This document shows positions 1-5,720 of a stretch of 7,369 nucleotides of DNA, piece by piece (position 1 is the first letter of the stretch; each line of letters opens with the position of its first letter). The position numbers and the translations under genes are program-made. This DNA is from Planctomycetota bacterium (GTDB lineage Bacteria > Planctomycetota > Planctomycetia > Pirellulales > Pirellulaceae). The stretch covers positions 1-7,369 of the forward strand of contig JAPLNJ010000230.1 in assembly GCA_026692885.1 (NCBI GenBank). The letters run 5' to 3'. The notes under the pieces were generated by a model, which worked only from the letters and a program-made list of their open reading frames with translations, was not told the origin of the DNA and searched no databases.

Positions 1-1784
1 CAGCCGCCGGAGTCGTAGGTGACGACGGGGGCAAATCCGCCGCTGCCATTTCCGAGTAGGACGCCCACATTGTTGCTGCCAGAGTTGGCGACGGCGAGGT
101 CGCTGTGTCCGTCGGCGTTGAAATCGCCCACGGTGACCGAACGAGGAAGCAAGCCGCCGGAGTCGTAGGTGACGGCGTTGGCAAATCCACCCGCGCCATT
201 TCCGAGCAGGACGCTGACATTGTTGCTGGAATAGTTGGCCACGGCGAGGTCGCTGTTGCCGTCGCCGTTGAAGTCGCCCACGGTCACCGAACGAGCCGAG
301 GAGCCACCGGTCGGAAACGTCCCCACCGCAACAAACCTGCCGGTGCCATCACTGAAGGACAACGTGACATTGTCGCTGGCGTAACCGGCAGTCACCAAAT
401 CAAAAATCCCATCCCCATTGAAGTCGGCGGCGACGATGGATTGCGGCGAGGCGTAGCTGTCGGTCGGGTACGCCGCACCCGACGCGAAGAGTCCCCGCAT
501 CGGCGGCACCGCAACAAATTCCTCCTGCCAGTCTCCGCCTGGCGCGCCGTTTTCGTCTCCATCCAGCTGACCGACGGCGTCGGTGATCGTATCGCGCACG
601 GTCAAGCGGTAGACACTTTCGGGCAGCGCCGTAAAGTGGAGCGTGGCGGTGGTGCCGGAGGAGGTAACAGAGAGCGGCAGGAGCATGTCATCCGCCGTGC
701 CGAGCAAGGCGTCCGGACCGAGGCTCTGCAACCGGTAGTTGGCCGCCAGGTCGGCGCCCAACACCGGAAAGCTGAAGTTGACGTGTAACGACGTCGTTCC
801 GGCTTCCAGCGTCCCACCGGTCGCCAACGACGGCGTGGTGTCGGTGACCGTCAGCGGTGCGGTCGTGTCCACCGTCAGTTCGTTGCTGGTGCCGTCGCTA
901 GCCGTGTTGCCGACAGCGTCGGTGGCGGTAGCCGCCACGTTGTACGTCCCGTCAGGCAACGCCGTGGGCACCAAGACGCTCCACGTCCCACCATTCACCG
1001 TCGCGGTCAGCGTCTGACCGCCGACGACCACGCTCACCTCAGCCACACCGCTGGTGGGTGTGGCGTCGCTTACCGCCCCGCTCAGTGTCGGTTTGGCGTT
1101 CCTGATCACCAATCGGGAAACCGTCACCACCGGTGGTGTCGTATCCAGCGTGAATCCCACCGCGAACGCCTGAGTCGTGTTCCCACATGCATCTTGCGCG
1201 AATAATTCGAGCCTATGCACGCCATCGGCCGACCCATCGCGTGCCAGGCCGGGATCGAAGGTGAAACGGCCCTGCCGGTCGAAGCTTACGGGCAGTGCGG
1301 CTCCGCCATCGAGCTGTGCGATCAAACTGGCCACGCCCGTCAAATCGCTGGTGGTTCCGGCGATCCGCGCGTCCGACGTGATACCGTCGTCATTGGGAGG
1401 CCCAACCGCTGTGTCATTCACCAACCGAGCGCTGATGACGGGGGGGCGATCGTCCGTATTCAGCACGCTGATGATGGTCAACACGTCGAGCGGGCTGTGA
1501 ATGCCATCGCCGGTGACGTCATAGTAGGGTGATGACGTGTCACTGGCGTCGCGGGTGGGCAACGTGACCGTGCCACGGTTATTGAGTGCGACAATGCTGA
1601 TCAGAACGTCCAGCGGGGTCACGAGACCGCTGGTGTCGACGTCGAAGGCGTTGTCCGGATTCTGCCAACCAGGTCCCGTCAACAACAGACGCTCTTCCAG
1701 CCGTTCGAACAGCCGCCGTCGCCGGCCATCATGGTGGGTGCGTAGCACGGTCCGACGCATTCTCTGCCGTTTCGTGAGCTTCAT
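1..1784 (-). CDS. Large exported surface protein: dockerin-like loops, Ig-like domains, FG-GAP/VCBS repeats (C-terminus outside window)
   Basis: The frame is open from the ATG at 1784 to the window edge (594 codons, no stop), so only the N-terminal part is present. Residues 26-35 read FERLEERLLL, a motif I recall near the N-terminus of giant exported planctomycete proteins; no classical hydrophobic signal peptide is seen. Residues about 48-68 (DVDTSGLVTPLDVL) and 89-110 (DVTGDGIHSPLDVL) are two dockerin type I-like calcium loops. Residues about 115-215, 217-305 (ending VDTTAPL) and 308-420 look like three bacterial Ig-like modules. From about residue 440 come FG-GAP/VCBS repeats with DFNGDGIFDLV, DFNGDGNSDLAVANY and DFNADGHSDLAVAN calcium motifs, period 50 residues. 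The family is extracellular, calcium-stabilised and usually adhesive or structural; the substrate is unknown. A good Shine-Dalgarno fixes the start. The domain calls are firm, the biological role is not. Confidence 0.9.
   Translation of the reverse strand, partial: MKLTKRQRMRRTVLRTHHDGRRRRLFERLEERLLLTGPGWQNPDNAFDVDTSGLVTPLDVLISIVALNNRGTVTLPTRDASDTSSPYYDVTGDGIHSPLDVLTIISVLNTDDRPPVISARLVNDTAVGPPNDDGITSDARIAGTTSDLTGVASLIAQLDGGAALPVSFDRQGRFTFDPGLARDGSADGVHRLELFAQDACGNTTQAFAVGFTLDTTPPVVTVSRLVIRNAKPTLSGAVSDATPTSGVAEVSVVVGGQTLTATVNGGTWSVLVPTALPDGTYNVAATATDAVGNTASDGTSNELTVDTTAPLTVTDTTPSLATGGTLEAGTTSLHVNFSFPVLGADLAANYRLQSLGPDALLGTADDMLLPLSVTSSGTTATLHFTALPESVYRLTVRDTITDAVGQLDGDENGAPGGDWQEEFVAVPPMRGLFASGAAYPTDSYASPQSIVAADFNGDGIFDLVTAGYASDNVTLSFSDGTGRFVAVGTFPTGGSSARSVTVGDFNGDGNSDLAVANYSSNNVSVLLGNGAGGFANAVTYDSGGLLPRSVTVGDFNADGHSDLAVANSGSNNVGVLLGNGSGGFAPVVTYDSGG
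2..451 (-). repeat. Three tandem 150-bp units encoding FG-GAP/VCBS repeats
   Basis: Landmarks recur with an exact 150-base period on the plus strand: agccgccggagtcgtaggtg at 2 and 152, with a diverged form at 302; and the end of the calcium-loop coding segment at 121, 271 and 421. By eye the first two units are about 85 percent identical, and the third (nearest the gene start) is more diverged. Each unit encodes one 50-residue FG-GAP/VCBS repeat, and the array probably continues past position 1. Confidence 0.85.
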
Positions 1785-1791
1785 CGCAGAA

Positions 1792-1797
1792 CTCCTT
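1792..1797 (-). promoter_or_regulatory. Ribosome binding site AAGGAG for the surface protein gene
   Basis: The minus strand reads AAGGAG, then seven bases, then the ATG at 1784. This near-consensus site at ideal spacing supports that start. No convincing -35/-10 pair was found upstream. Confidence 0.75.
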
Positions 1798-1856
1798 AGG
1801 GCGGGTTGCGCGCCGGGGTGACACATAGGGGCGAGCATTTCTTGCGAGACAACCAG

Positions 1857-1884
1857 GGCCTTGATCGTAAGGTTGCGCACTGCT
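1857..1884 (-). repeat. 28-base dispersed repeat, copy 1
   Basis: Read on the minus strand, this matches the plus strand at 4141-4168 at 26 of 28 positions and includes the shared block ttacgatcaaggcc. It points toward, and ends 72 bases before, the start of the surface protein gene. The two mismatches would change amino acids if translated (S/A and R/P in the frame that reads SSxQxYDQG), so a non-coding element is more likely than a shared coding piece. Identity unknown. Confidence 0.6.
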
Positions 1885-1899
1885 GTCCGTGCTGGCAAC

Positions 1900-1987
1900 G
1901 GTCCGGGTGGCTGGCGGCTGAGCCTAAGCGAAGCCCCAGTACCCGGTTTCTGGGGCATCGCTGCACTCTGCCCCAGCCACCCTGACC
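1900..1987. repeat. 88-base imperfect palindrome (nested hairpin), possible small non-autonomous repeat element
   Basis: The outer arms are 1900-1914 and 1973-1987 (gggtggctgg against ccagccaccc, extended by ggtc/gacc; 14 of 15 pairs). The inner arms are 1927-1939 and 1950-1962 (agcgaagccccag against ctggggcatcgct; 12 of 13 pairs) around a 10-base loop. The whole could form one long bulged hairpin. From memory, sequences of this type recur between genes in planctomycete genomes; a genome-wide count would settle it. There is no T-run, so terminator function is not supported. Confidence 0.7.
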
Positions 1988-2021
1988 CCCTGCTGCTGAT
2001 GGGCTTCCAAGACCGTCCCGA

Positions 2022-2039
2022 TCGGCCTGGAAAGGCCGA
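2022..2039. repeat. Short hairpin TCGGCCT-GGAA-AGGCCGA
   Basis: A perfect 7-bp stem with a GGAA tetraloop. With the flanking cctac it resembles a REP-like sequence that I recall as common in planctomycete intergenic DNA. No T-run follows on either strand. Confidence 0.55.
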
Positions 2040-2148
2040 CCTACGGGTAAGTTATTTCCTGCCGCTCGCCTTACCCAATCCTCGAGTTCCAACGGCACGA
2101 GCGATGCGAGCAATTCGGACGTCGAAAACACCTAGAATCGGGGGATCG

Positions 2149-2188
2149 CCTTCCCGATGGAAGGACAGTCTATAGTTCGCCCATAGAC
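2149..2188. repeat. Two adjacent small dyads
   Basis: CCTTCC (2149-2154) pairs with GGAAGG (2159-2164) around CGAT. Three bases on, GTCTAT (2168-2173) pairs with ATAGAC (2183-2188) around nine bases. They lie about 100 bases past the sialidase-like stop on the minus strand and could mark a factor-dependent 3' end, but there is no T-run and such short dyads can arise by chance. Confidence 0.25.
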
Positions 2189-2285
2189 GCTGCAAGCAGA
2201 CGCAGTTCATCCCCCCCCGAACAAGAAAACTTAACCGCTCACAGTCGCACGGGCGATCGCTTCTCCAGCGCGGCCGCTTTGGCGA

Positions 2286-3671
2286 TCAATCCGCCGTAGC
2301 GTTGGAACCTGAACATTTTTTCAGCCAGGCTAGATTGAAACGATAGTGAAGTCGGCTGGAGATCAAGTGGATAATTCCGTCGGGGCTTTGCGTGGCGGCC
2401 AAGTAACCGGCGTGTTCGGCGCGGGTGGGGGTGGCCGTAAAGCGGCCTGTATGAGCACCGCCGTCGTATTCGCCTGCACCGGGGGTCAGCAGCTTGCGCG
2501 CGGGCCAAGTCTGGCCTTCGTCGAAGGACAGGGCGACGAACATGCCGTGGCCGGCGAACGGATGGCCATCCTTGCCGGTGAAAGTCATCCCGTTGGCTTC
2601 GGGTATCAGGCGATTGCTGGAGGTGAACGAAACCAGCATGAGCGGCCCTTCCTGGAGACGCTTCAACACCAGACGCTGACCGCTGCTGATCGGCGGGAAT
2701 GGGCTGGCCGTGTAGGTCCAGGTCTGGCCCAAATCACCCGAAATGCTCATCGGCATGCGACCGTTGATGGTGTCGCCACGGCCCAGCGCCAGCAGGCGTC
2801 CCTCTTTGAGTTCGACCACTCCGGCGTGAATCCCAGCGATGGTCCCTGCGCCTGTGCCAGCCTGGGTGAAACGTGGCGCGGGCTTGCCGTCGCCGGGGTC
2901 GGACCACGTTTTCCCGCCATCGGTGCTCACGTGCGACGCGGTGCCCCCATTGCCGCCGGGGACTGCATCGCAGTTCTGAATCAGCACGCCCTTGGCGGTC
3001 ATGATCGTACCGGAGATGACTTGGTGGCGTCCGGTGACTTGGGGTCCGATCGGTTGTGGCGGCGTCCAGGTGACGCCGTTGTCGGTGCTGGTGCGCAGCA
3101 GCAGCGCGAGCCGTGCCCAGCCTTTGCCGCCGTCGGGCGCCAGGCCGTTGAAATGATAGACCGTCCCTTGGCCATCATGAAAGATGCTGGATCCGTGCAT
3201 GTTGCGATTGGGCGACTTGAAAAACTCACTGGACGGATCCCACGCTGCCTGACCCGCTCGCAACCGGCTGGCGAGCACCGTCAACTCCGTGCCTGTTTCC
3301 GCGCCGGTCGAATACCAGATGGCCAGCAGATCGCCATTGCCGAGCCAGGTGATGGAGGGCTGGTGGTTGTGTTTATGGAAAGGTTCACCAGCCTCTTGCG
3401 GGGCCAGCACAAAGGGCATCGGACCCTCGAAATACGGCTGGCTGGTGTCCGGCCCGCCGGACCAATCCTTCCGCTGCTGCGAGACATCCTTGGCCCAGCG
3501 GGGTGGCGTCGCGTCGGGGAGCGGCTTCGTCGCTACGACTCGACCGTCCACCTCCTCCACTTGGAAGTGGCGGTAGGTTGACGGCGCCGTAGGTTCTGCG
3601 GCCGTCGCGCTGACGGCGGTCCCCAGGATACCTGCGAGGATTGCGGCAGCGGCAAGGAGGTTGGCTTTCAT
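2286..3671 (-). CDS. Secreted sialidase-like BNR/Asp-box beta-propeller protein
   Basis: A complete 461-residue protein. Residues 1-25 form a Sec signal peptide (MKA, hydrophobic core LLAAAAILAGILGTAVSA, cleavage probably after TAA). Four Asp-boxes mark the blades of a six-bladed sialidase-type propeller: STDNGVTW (195-202), STDGGKTW (249-256), SGDLGQTW (311-318) and SFDEGQTW (382-389). NHQPSITWLGNGDLLAIW (102-119) and the C-terminal HLISSRLHYRFNLAWL (435-450) resemble secreted sialidase/BNR_2 proteins of planctomycetes. The usual GH33 N-terminal RIP arginine motif is not visible, so exo-alpha-sialidase activity is uncertain; a different glycoside target or pure sugar binding is possible. GAAAGG seven bases before the ATG supports the start. 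The start lies 11 bases downstream of the stop of the truncated gene at 3683-3970, so the two are probably co-transcribed. Confidence 0.88.
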   Translation of the reverse strand: MKANLLAAAAILAGILGTAVSATAAEPTAPSTYRHFQVEEVDGRVVATKPLPDATPPRWAKDVSQQRKDWSGGPDTSQPYFEGPMPFVLAPQEAGEPFHKHNHQPSITWLGNGDLLAIWYSTGAETGTELTVLASRLRAGQAAWDPSSEFFKSPNRNMHGSSIFHDGQGTVYHFNGLAPDGGKGWARLALLLRTSTDNGVTWTPPQPIGPQVTGRHQVISGTIMTAKGVLIQNCDAVPGGNGGTASHVSTDGGKTWSDPGDGKPAPRFTQAGTGAGTIAGIHAGVVELKEGRLLALGRGDTINGRMPMSISGDLGQTWTYTASPFPPISSGQRLVLKRLQEGPLMLVSFTSSNRLIPEANGMTFTGKDGHPFAGHGMFVALSFDEGQTWPARKLLTPGAGEYDGGAHTGRFTATPTRAEHAGYLAATQSPDGIIHLISSRLHYRFNLAWLKKCSGSNATAD

Positions 3672-3678
3672 GGTTTGA

Positions 3679-3684
3679 CCTTTC
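3679..3684 (-). promoter_or_regulatory. Ribosome binding site GAAAGG for the sialidase-like gene
   Basis: The minus strand reads GAAAGG, then seven bases, then the ATG at 3671. It overlaps the TGA stop (3683-3685) of the upstream truncated gene, an arrangement compatible with translational coupling. Confidence 0.55.
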
Positions 3685-3970
3685 AGGGTTTGATGTGTGT
3701 GACGGTCTTCGCGAATAACTCTTCCGTCAGGCTTATTCGCCTGTACATCATGTCGTCGCCCATACTCTGTCGTTGAGGGTTATCGCGATCGCACAGCGGC
3801 GATTGGACGTGAGTGTCATGCCACTGGGCGAAGCGGAACTTGGGTGGCGACAGCGCCCCGTTCGAATCGGCGGACGGTATCGGCTGCCACACACCCGCCA
3901 CCAGGGCGCCCCCCGCCATGCTGACTCCGGCGACTCGCAGGAAAGCTCGACGATGAAGTGCGTGCGTCAT
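3683..3970 (-). pseudogene. 5' fragment of a twin-arginine-exported protein, probably a metallophosphoesterase
   Basis: 95 residues. MTHALHRRAFLRVAG followed by a hydrophobic stretch (VSMAGGALVAGVW) is a twin-arginine signal. After it comes KFRFAQWHDTHV (44-55); D52-T53-H54 fits motif I (DxH) of calcineurin-like metallophosphoesterases, and EELFAKTVTHIKP (83-95) resembles the segment that normally leads into the DFVxxxGD motif. The reading stops there, so the GD, GNH and downstream metal ligands are missing; such enzymes usually exceed 300 residues. I infer a 3' deletion that brought the sialidase-like gene to within 11 bases. The frame is open upstream to 4060, but that part runs through a palindrome, so the ATG at 3970 beside the RR motif is the sensible start. 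It could instead be a small intact exported protein. The Tat signal is firm, the family call moderate. Confidence 0.55.
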
Positions 3971-4021
3971 GGCCAGCTCTTGAATCGCAGGACGGCGGGA
4001 ACTATTGAGTCCTAGGTTGCC

Positions 4022-4108
4022 AATGGAATGGGAGGGCGAGGCTCCTGCCGAGCCGGACACGGCCCACGGCTCGGCAGGAGCCTCGCCCTCCCAGCTCGAC
4101 GTTCCATT
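4022..4108. repeat. Long perfect GC-rich hairpin with 27-bp stem, flanked by complementary 7-mers
   Basis: 4029-4055 is the exact reverse complement of 4067-4093 (arm beginning TGGGAGGGCGAGGCTCCTGC), with an 11-base loop. Outside it AATGGAA (4022-4028) pairs with TTCCATT (4102-4108) after an 8-base bulge. From memory this GC-rich arm occurs in many copies in planctomycete genomes, which suggests a mobile or REP/MITE-like element. It sits between two divergently oriented gene fragments (upstream of both), so a terminator role for either is unlikely. Confidence 0.85.
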
Positions 4109-4128
4109 ACCTGCGCAGGACGCAATAG

Positions 4129-4683
4129 ATGGGAGACGTTAGCAGTTCGCAACGTTACGATCAAGGCCTGGAACCCGATCCGATCCCAGCAAGTGCTGCT
4201 GCCGCAAGTTTTGCGAAGAGCGTAAAGTCTCCGGTTCACCGAATCGAGTTTGGTGACGACATCGTTCCGCATCTTCCCCCAACGGCGATTCGAGCGGCTA
4301 TCGAAGAAGTCATTGCCGGCGGCAATGCTCTGCTGCGCCGTGCCCTGCATCTGTTGTTGCACGCACTTAAGGACGTTGGTTACGTCGGTCTGGGGCCGTT
4401 GTGTTACGGACATCCCGACGAAAAGAAGTTTCACATCGACCTGTCTGCCGACGCGGAGGTGGCTCTCTTCGATGGCCGGCTCCGGTCTTTGACCAAGAAC
4501 CCCGAGCACTGGGGCGAGCACGATCACCTCGTGGGAATGGCCGCCGAAGTCGAAGCTGGACGACGCGGGAACTACACGGTGCTCGTCTCGCCCGATGGTT
4601 GGCCGGTGGCTTTGATCTCCAGGACGAATCGCCCGCCAGCGCGGATCGCGGTCCCGATCACCAGCCGTCGCACAAGCAAATGA
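4129..4683 (+). pseudogene. C-terminal fragment of a class 3 lipase
   Basis: 184 codons. SFAKSVKSPVHRIEFGDDIVPHLPP (27-51) matches the segment of class 3 (fungal-type) lipases around the catalytic Asp (likely D44 in DIVP). YVGLGPLCY (85-93) matches the following strand, and EHDHLVGM (130-137) matches the C-terminal DH motif with the catalytic His (likely H133). The first half of the fold, including the GxSxG nucleophile elbow, is absent, so hydrolase activity is not expected. Homology starts at about codon 22; the preceding codons cross a 28-base dispersed repeat and look like a junction. The ATG has only a weak AGGA eight bases upstream. The tail after about residue 148 is not recognisably lipase. 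The TGA overlaps the next fragment's ATG as ATGA. Fragment status is firm; whether it is still translated is unknown. Confidence 0.65.
4141..4168 (+). repeat. 28-base dispersed repeat, copy 2
   Basis: Matches the minus strand at 1857-1884 at 26 of 28 positions. It lies just upstream of where lipase homology begins, so it may mark the breakpoint that truncated the lipase gene. Confidence 0.6.
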
Positions 4684-5423
4684 TCGCTCAGATGCTGTTT
4701 CGCTGCCTGGCCGAGCGGGCGCCGAGCGGGCAGTACGTGCGGCGTCCGATCAGGGTGCAGGAGGTCGCCAAAATCGCGGGTTGCTCGGACGCTGCGGTAA
4801 TCGATGTTGTGGATGTCTTCCGCCGCGACGATCGGAGCTTCCTGGTCCCGCCGGTGGGAGTGACGCTAACGGCTGACAGTATGCTCGACATCAGCCACGA
4901 AGCCTTGATTCGGCAGTGGCAGCGTCTCGGCGGGCAGAGCGAACAGCCGGGCGAGCACGCGTCGGCGCAGTCGTGGTTGGAGATCGAGGAGCAGTCTCGT
5001 CGCCGCTACCGGCGTCTGGCGGAAGCGGCGGAGAACGAACACACGGCGGGACTGTTGAGGAACCCGGAAATGGATTTCCTCAATCAATGGTGGGAAGCCT
5101 TTCAGCCCACCCCAGCCTGGGCCGAGGCCTGCGTGAAGAAGTCGTTCGAGCGGACCCCGTCATTCTCGAAACGCAGCCTGGCGGAAGCCGCCGCGGAGAA
5201 TGCCGCGCGAGACGCCGATCAAGTTCGACGCAAGGCAGAAGATCAGCAGCGTATTGAAATGCTTCAGAACCTCGCTGAGGCTGAACGAGCGAAGGCGGAG
5301 GCGGAACGACAAAAGGCCAATAAACAGCGACTTGCAACGCGGATGCTTATCGGATTTAGTGCACTCGCCGTCGGCTTGGCTGCTTTCCACTTTACCGTGT
5401 GGCCAAACCCTCGATCAGTATGA
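4680..5423 (+). pseudogene. C-terminal STAND ATPase (nSTAND1-type) fragment with coiled coil and transmembrane helix
   Basis: 247 codons from the ATG at 4680; the frame is also open further upstream. MLFRCLAERAPSGQYVRRPI (5-24), then SFLVPP and ISHEALIRQWQRL (71-83), then YRRLAEAA (110-117) and AGLLRNPEMDFLNQWWEAFQ (123-142) are hallmarks of the winged-helix end of nSTAND1-type NTPases, proteins that often carry C-terminal WD40 repeats. The Walker A/B core that should precede this is absent. Residues about 165-220 are an Ala/Glu/Lys/Arg-rich coiled coil, followed by a membrane helix (about 222-241, LIGFSALAVGLAAFHFTVW), the usual order in these proteins. The frame ends six residues later where sensor repeats should begin, and its last 32 bases overlap the aldo/keto reductase tail. 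About 15 extra residues interrupt the segment after QRL. No ribosome binding site precedes the ATG. Truncated at both ends; not expected to work as a STAND switch. Confidence 0.72.
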
Positions 5424-5559
5424 CTTCCCCAGGCTCAAGATGGAAATCGAAGACATCAAGGTCCGCCTGCAGGTGGTCGATGTTGGTGGTCCCGGTCAAG
5501 GGAATCATCCCAACATCGAGCGCGAACCGGAAGATAATCCGCGAAATCGTTCGACGGTG
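5392..5559 (-). pseudogene. 3' terminal fragment of an aldo/keto reductase
   Basis: The last 55 codons of a minus-strand frame read RTISRIIFRFALDVGMIPLT, then GTTNIDHLQADL, then DFHLEPGEVILIEGLATR and TAA. This is the C-terminal helix and NADPH-binding GTT segment of aldo/keto reductases (typical form IPLTGTTxxxHMxxDL). The N-terminal 200 or so residues with the catalytic Tyr, Lys and Asp are not found upstream; the same frame is open to 5805 but its residues there look like noise and run antiphase through the PQQ-type gene. The stop overlaps the end of the converging STAND fragment, so the rearrangement joint lies at about 5390-5410. Confidence 0.65.
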
Positions 5560-5720
5560 ACTTCCGGGAGACGAACTGGTTCGCCTGTTGGCTGAACGCG
5601 CCGACGAAACCCTCGGTGTCTGGATCGAAAGAACTGCGGCGGGAAGTACGGTTCCTCGGCGTTGCTCCGGAATCAGGTGTGGATGGACGGGGCTTTCTTC
5701 ATTCCCCCTCGATGCAGTAG
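5538..5720 (+). other. Unassigned open stretch, possible further gene remnant
   Basis: Between the aldo/keto reductase tail and the PQQ-type gene, one plus-strand frame without a start codon reads SFDGDFRETNWFACWLNAP and then SGSKELRREVRFLGVAPE before a stop at 5718-5720. The composition looks protein-like, but I recognise no family, and the antisense frame in the same register also looks protein-like, so neither is a firm call. Otherwise I see nothing in 5560-5698. Confidence 0.2.

Larger units (their letters stand above)
1785..2285. other. Gene-free intergenic stretch with palindromic repeats
   Basis: This stretch lies between the sialidase-like gene (stop at 2286) and the surface protein gene (start at 1784), both on the minus strand. 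The open frames here have no ribosome binding site, no recognisable product, and run through palindromes, so I treat them as noise. It holds a 28-base dispersed repeat (1857-1884), an 88-base palindrome (1900-1987), a short hairpin (2022-2039), two small dyads (2149-2188) and a run of eight C (2211-2218). No hairpin is followed by a T-run on the minus strand, so I cannot name a rho-independent terminator for the sialidase-like gene. Confidence 0.7.

Noticed and set aside
2..171. CRISPR array suspected from recurring 20-base strings
   Set aside because: The 150-base period, in-frame coding and diverged copies show tandem protein repeats, not direct repeats with unique spacers.
105..788. 227-codon plus-strand open frame at the left end
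   Set aside because: It lies antisense to the FG-GAP/Ig coding region and its internal repetition mirrors the 150-bp repeats of the real gene.
1827..1860. Promoter TTGTCT, 17 bases, CCTATG on the minus strand before the surface protein gene
   Set aside because: The -10 match is poor and planctomycete promoter consensus is not well enough known to me to support the call.
1796..2131. Minus-strand 111-codon frame between the sialidase-like and surface protein genes
   Set aside because: It crosses two palindromes, has no ribosome binding site and no recognisable product; it is best explained as intergenic repeat DNA.
2346..3581. 411-codon plus-strand open frame opposite the sialidase-like gene
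   Set aside because: It is antisense to a clear coding gene with signal peptide and four Asp-boxes; the translation has no recognisable domain and reflects GC-rich codon use.
4022..4108. Rho-independent terminator
   Set aside because: The hairpin lies upstream of both flanking gene fragments, which point away from it, and no T-run follows on either strand.
4012..4527. 171-codon minus-strand frame across the hairpin and lipase fragment
   Set aside because: It runs through the long palindrome and antisense to the lipase catalytic motifs, with no domain of its own.
4401..4679. Upstream extension of the STAND frame back to an ATG at 4401
   Set aside because: This part is arginine-rich and out of frame with the lipase motifs encoded by the same bases; STAND similarity starts only at about 4680, perhaps a little earlier.
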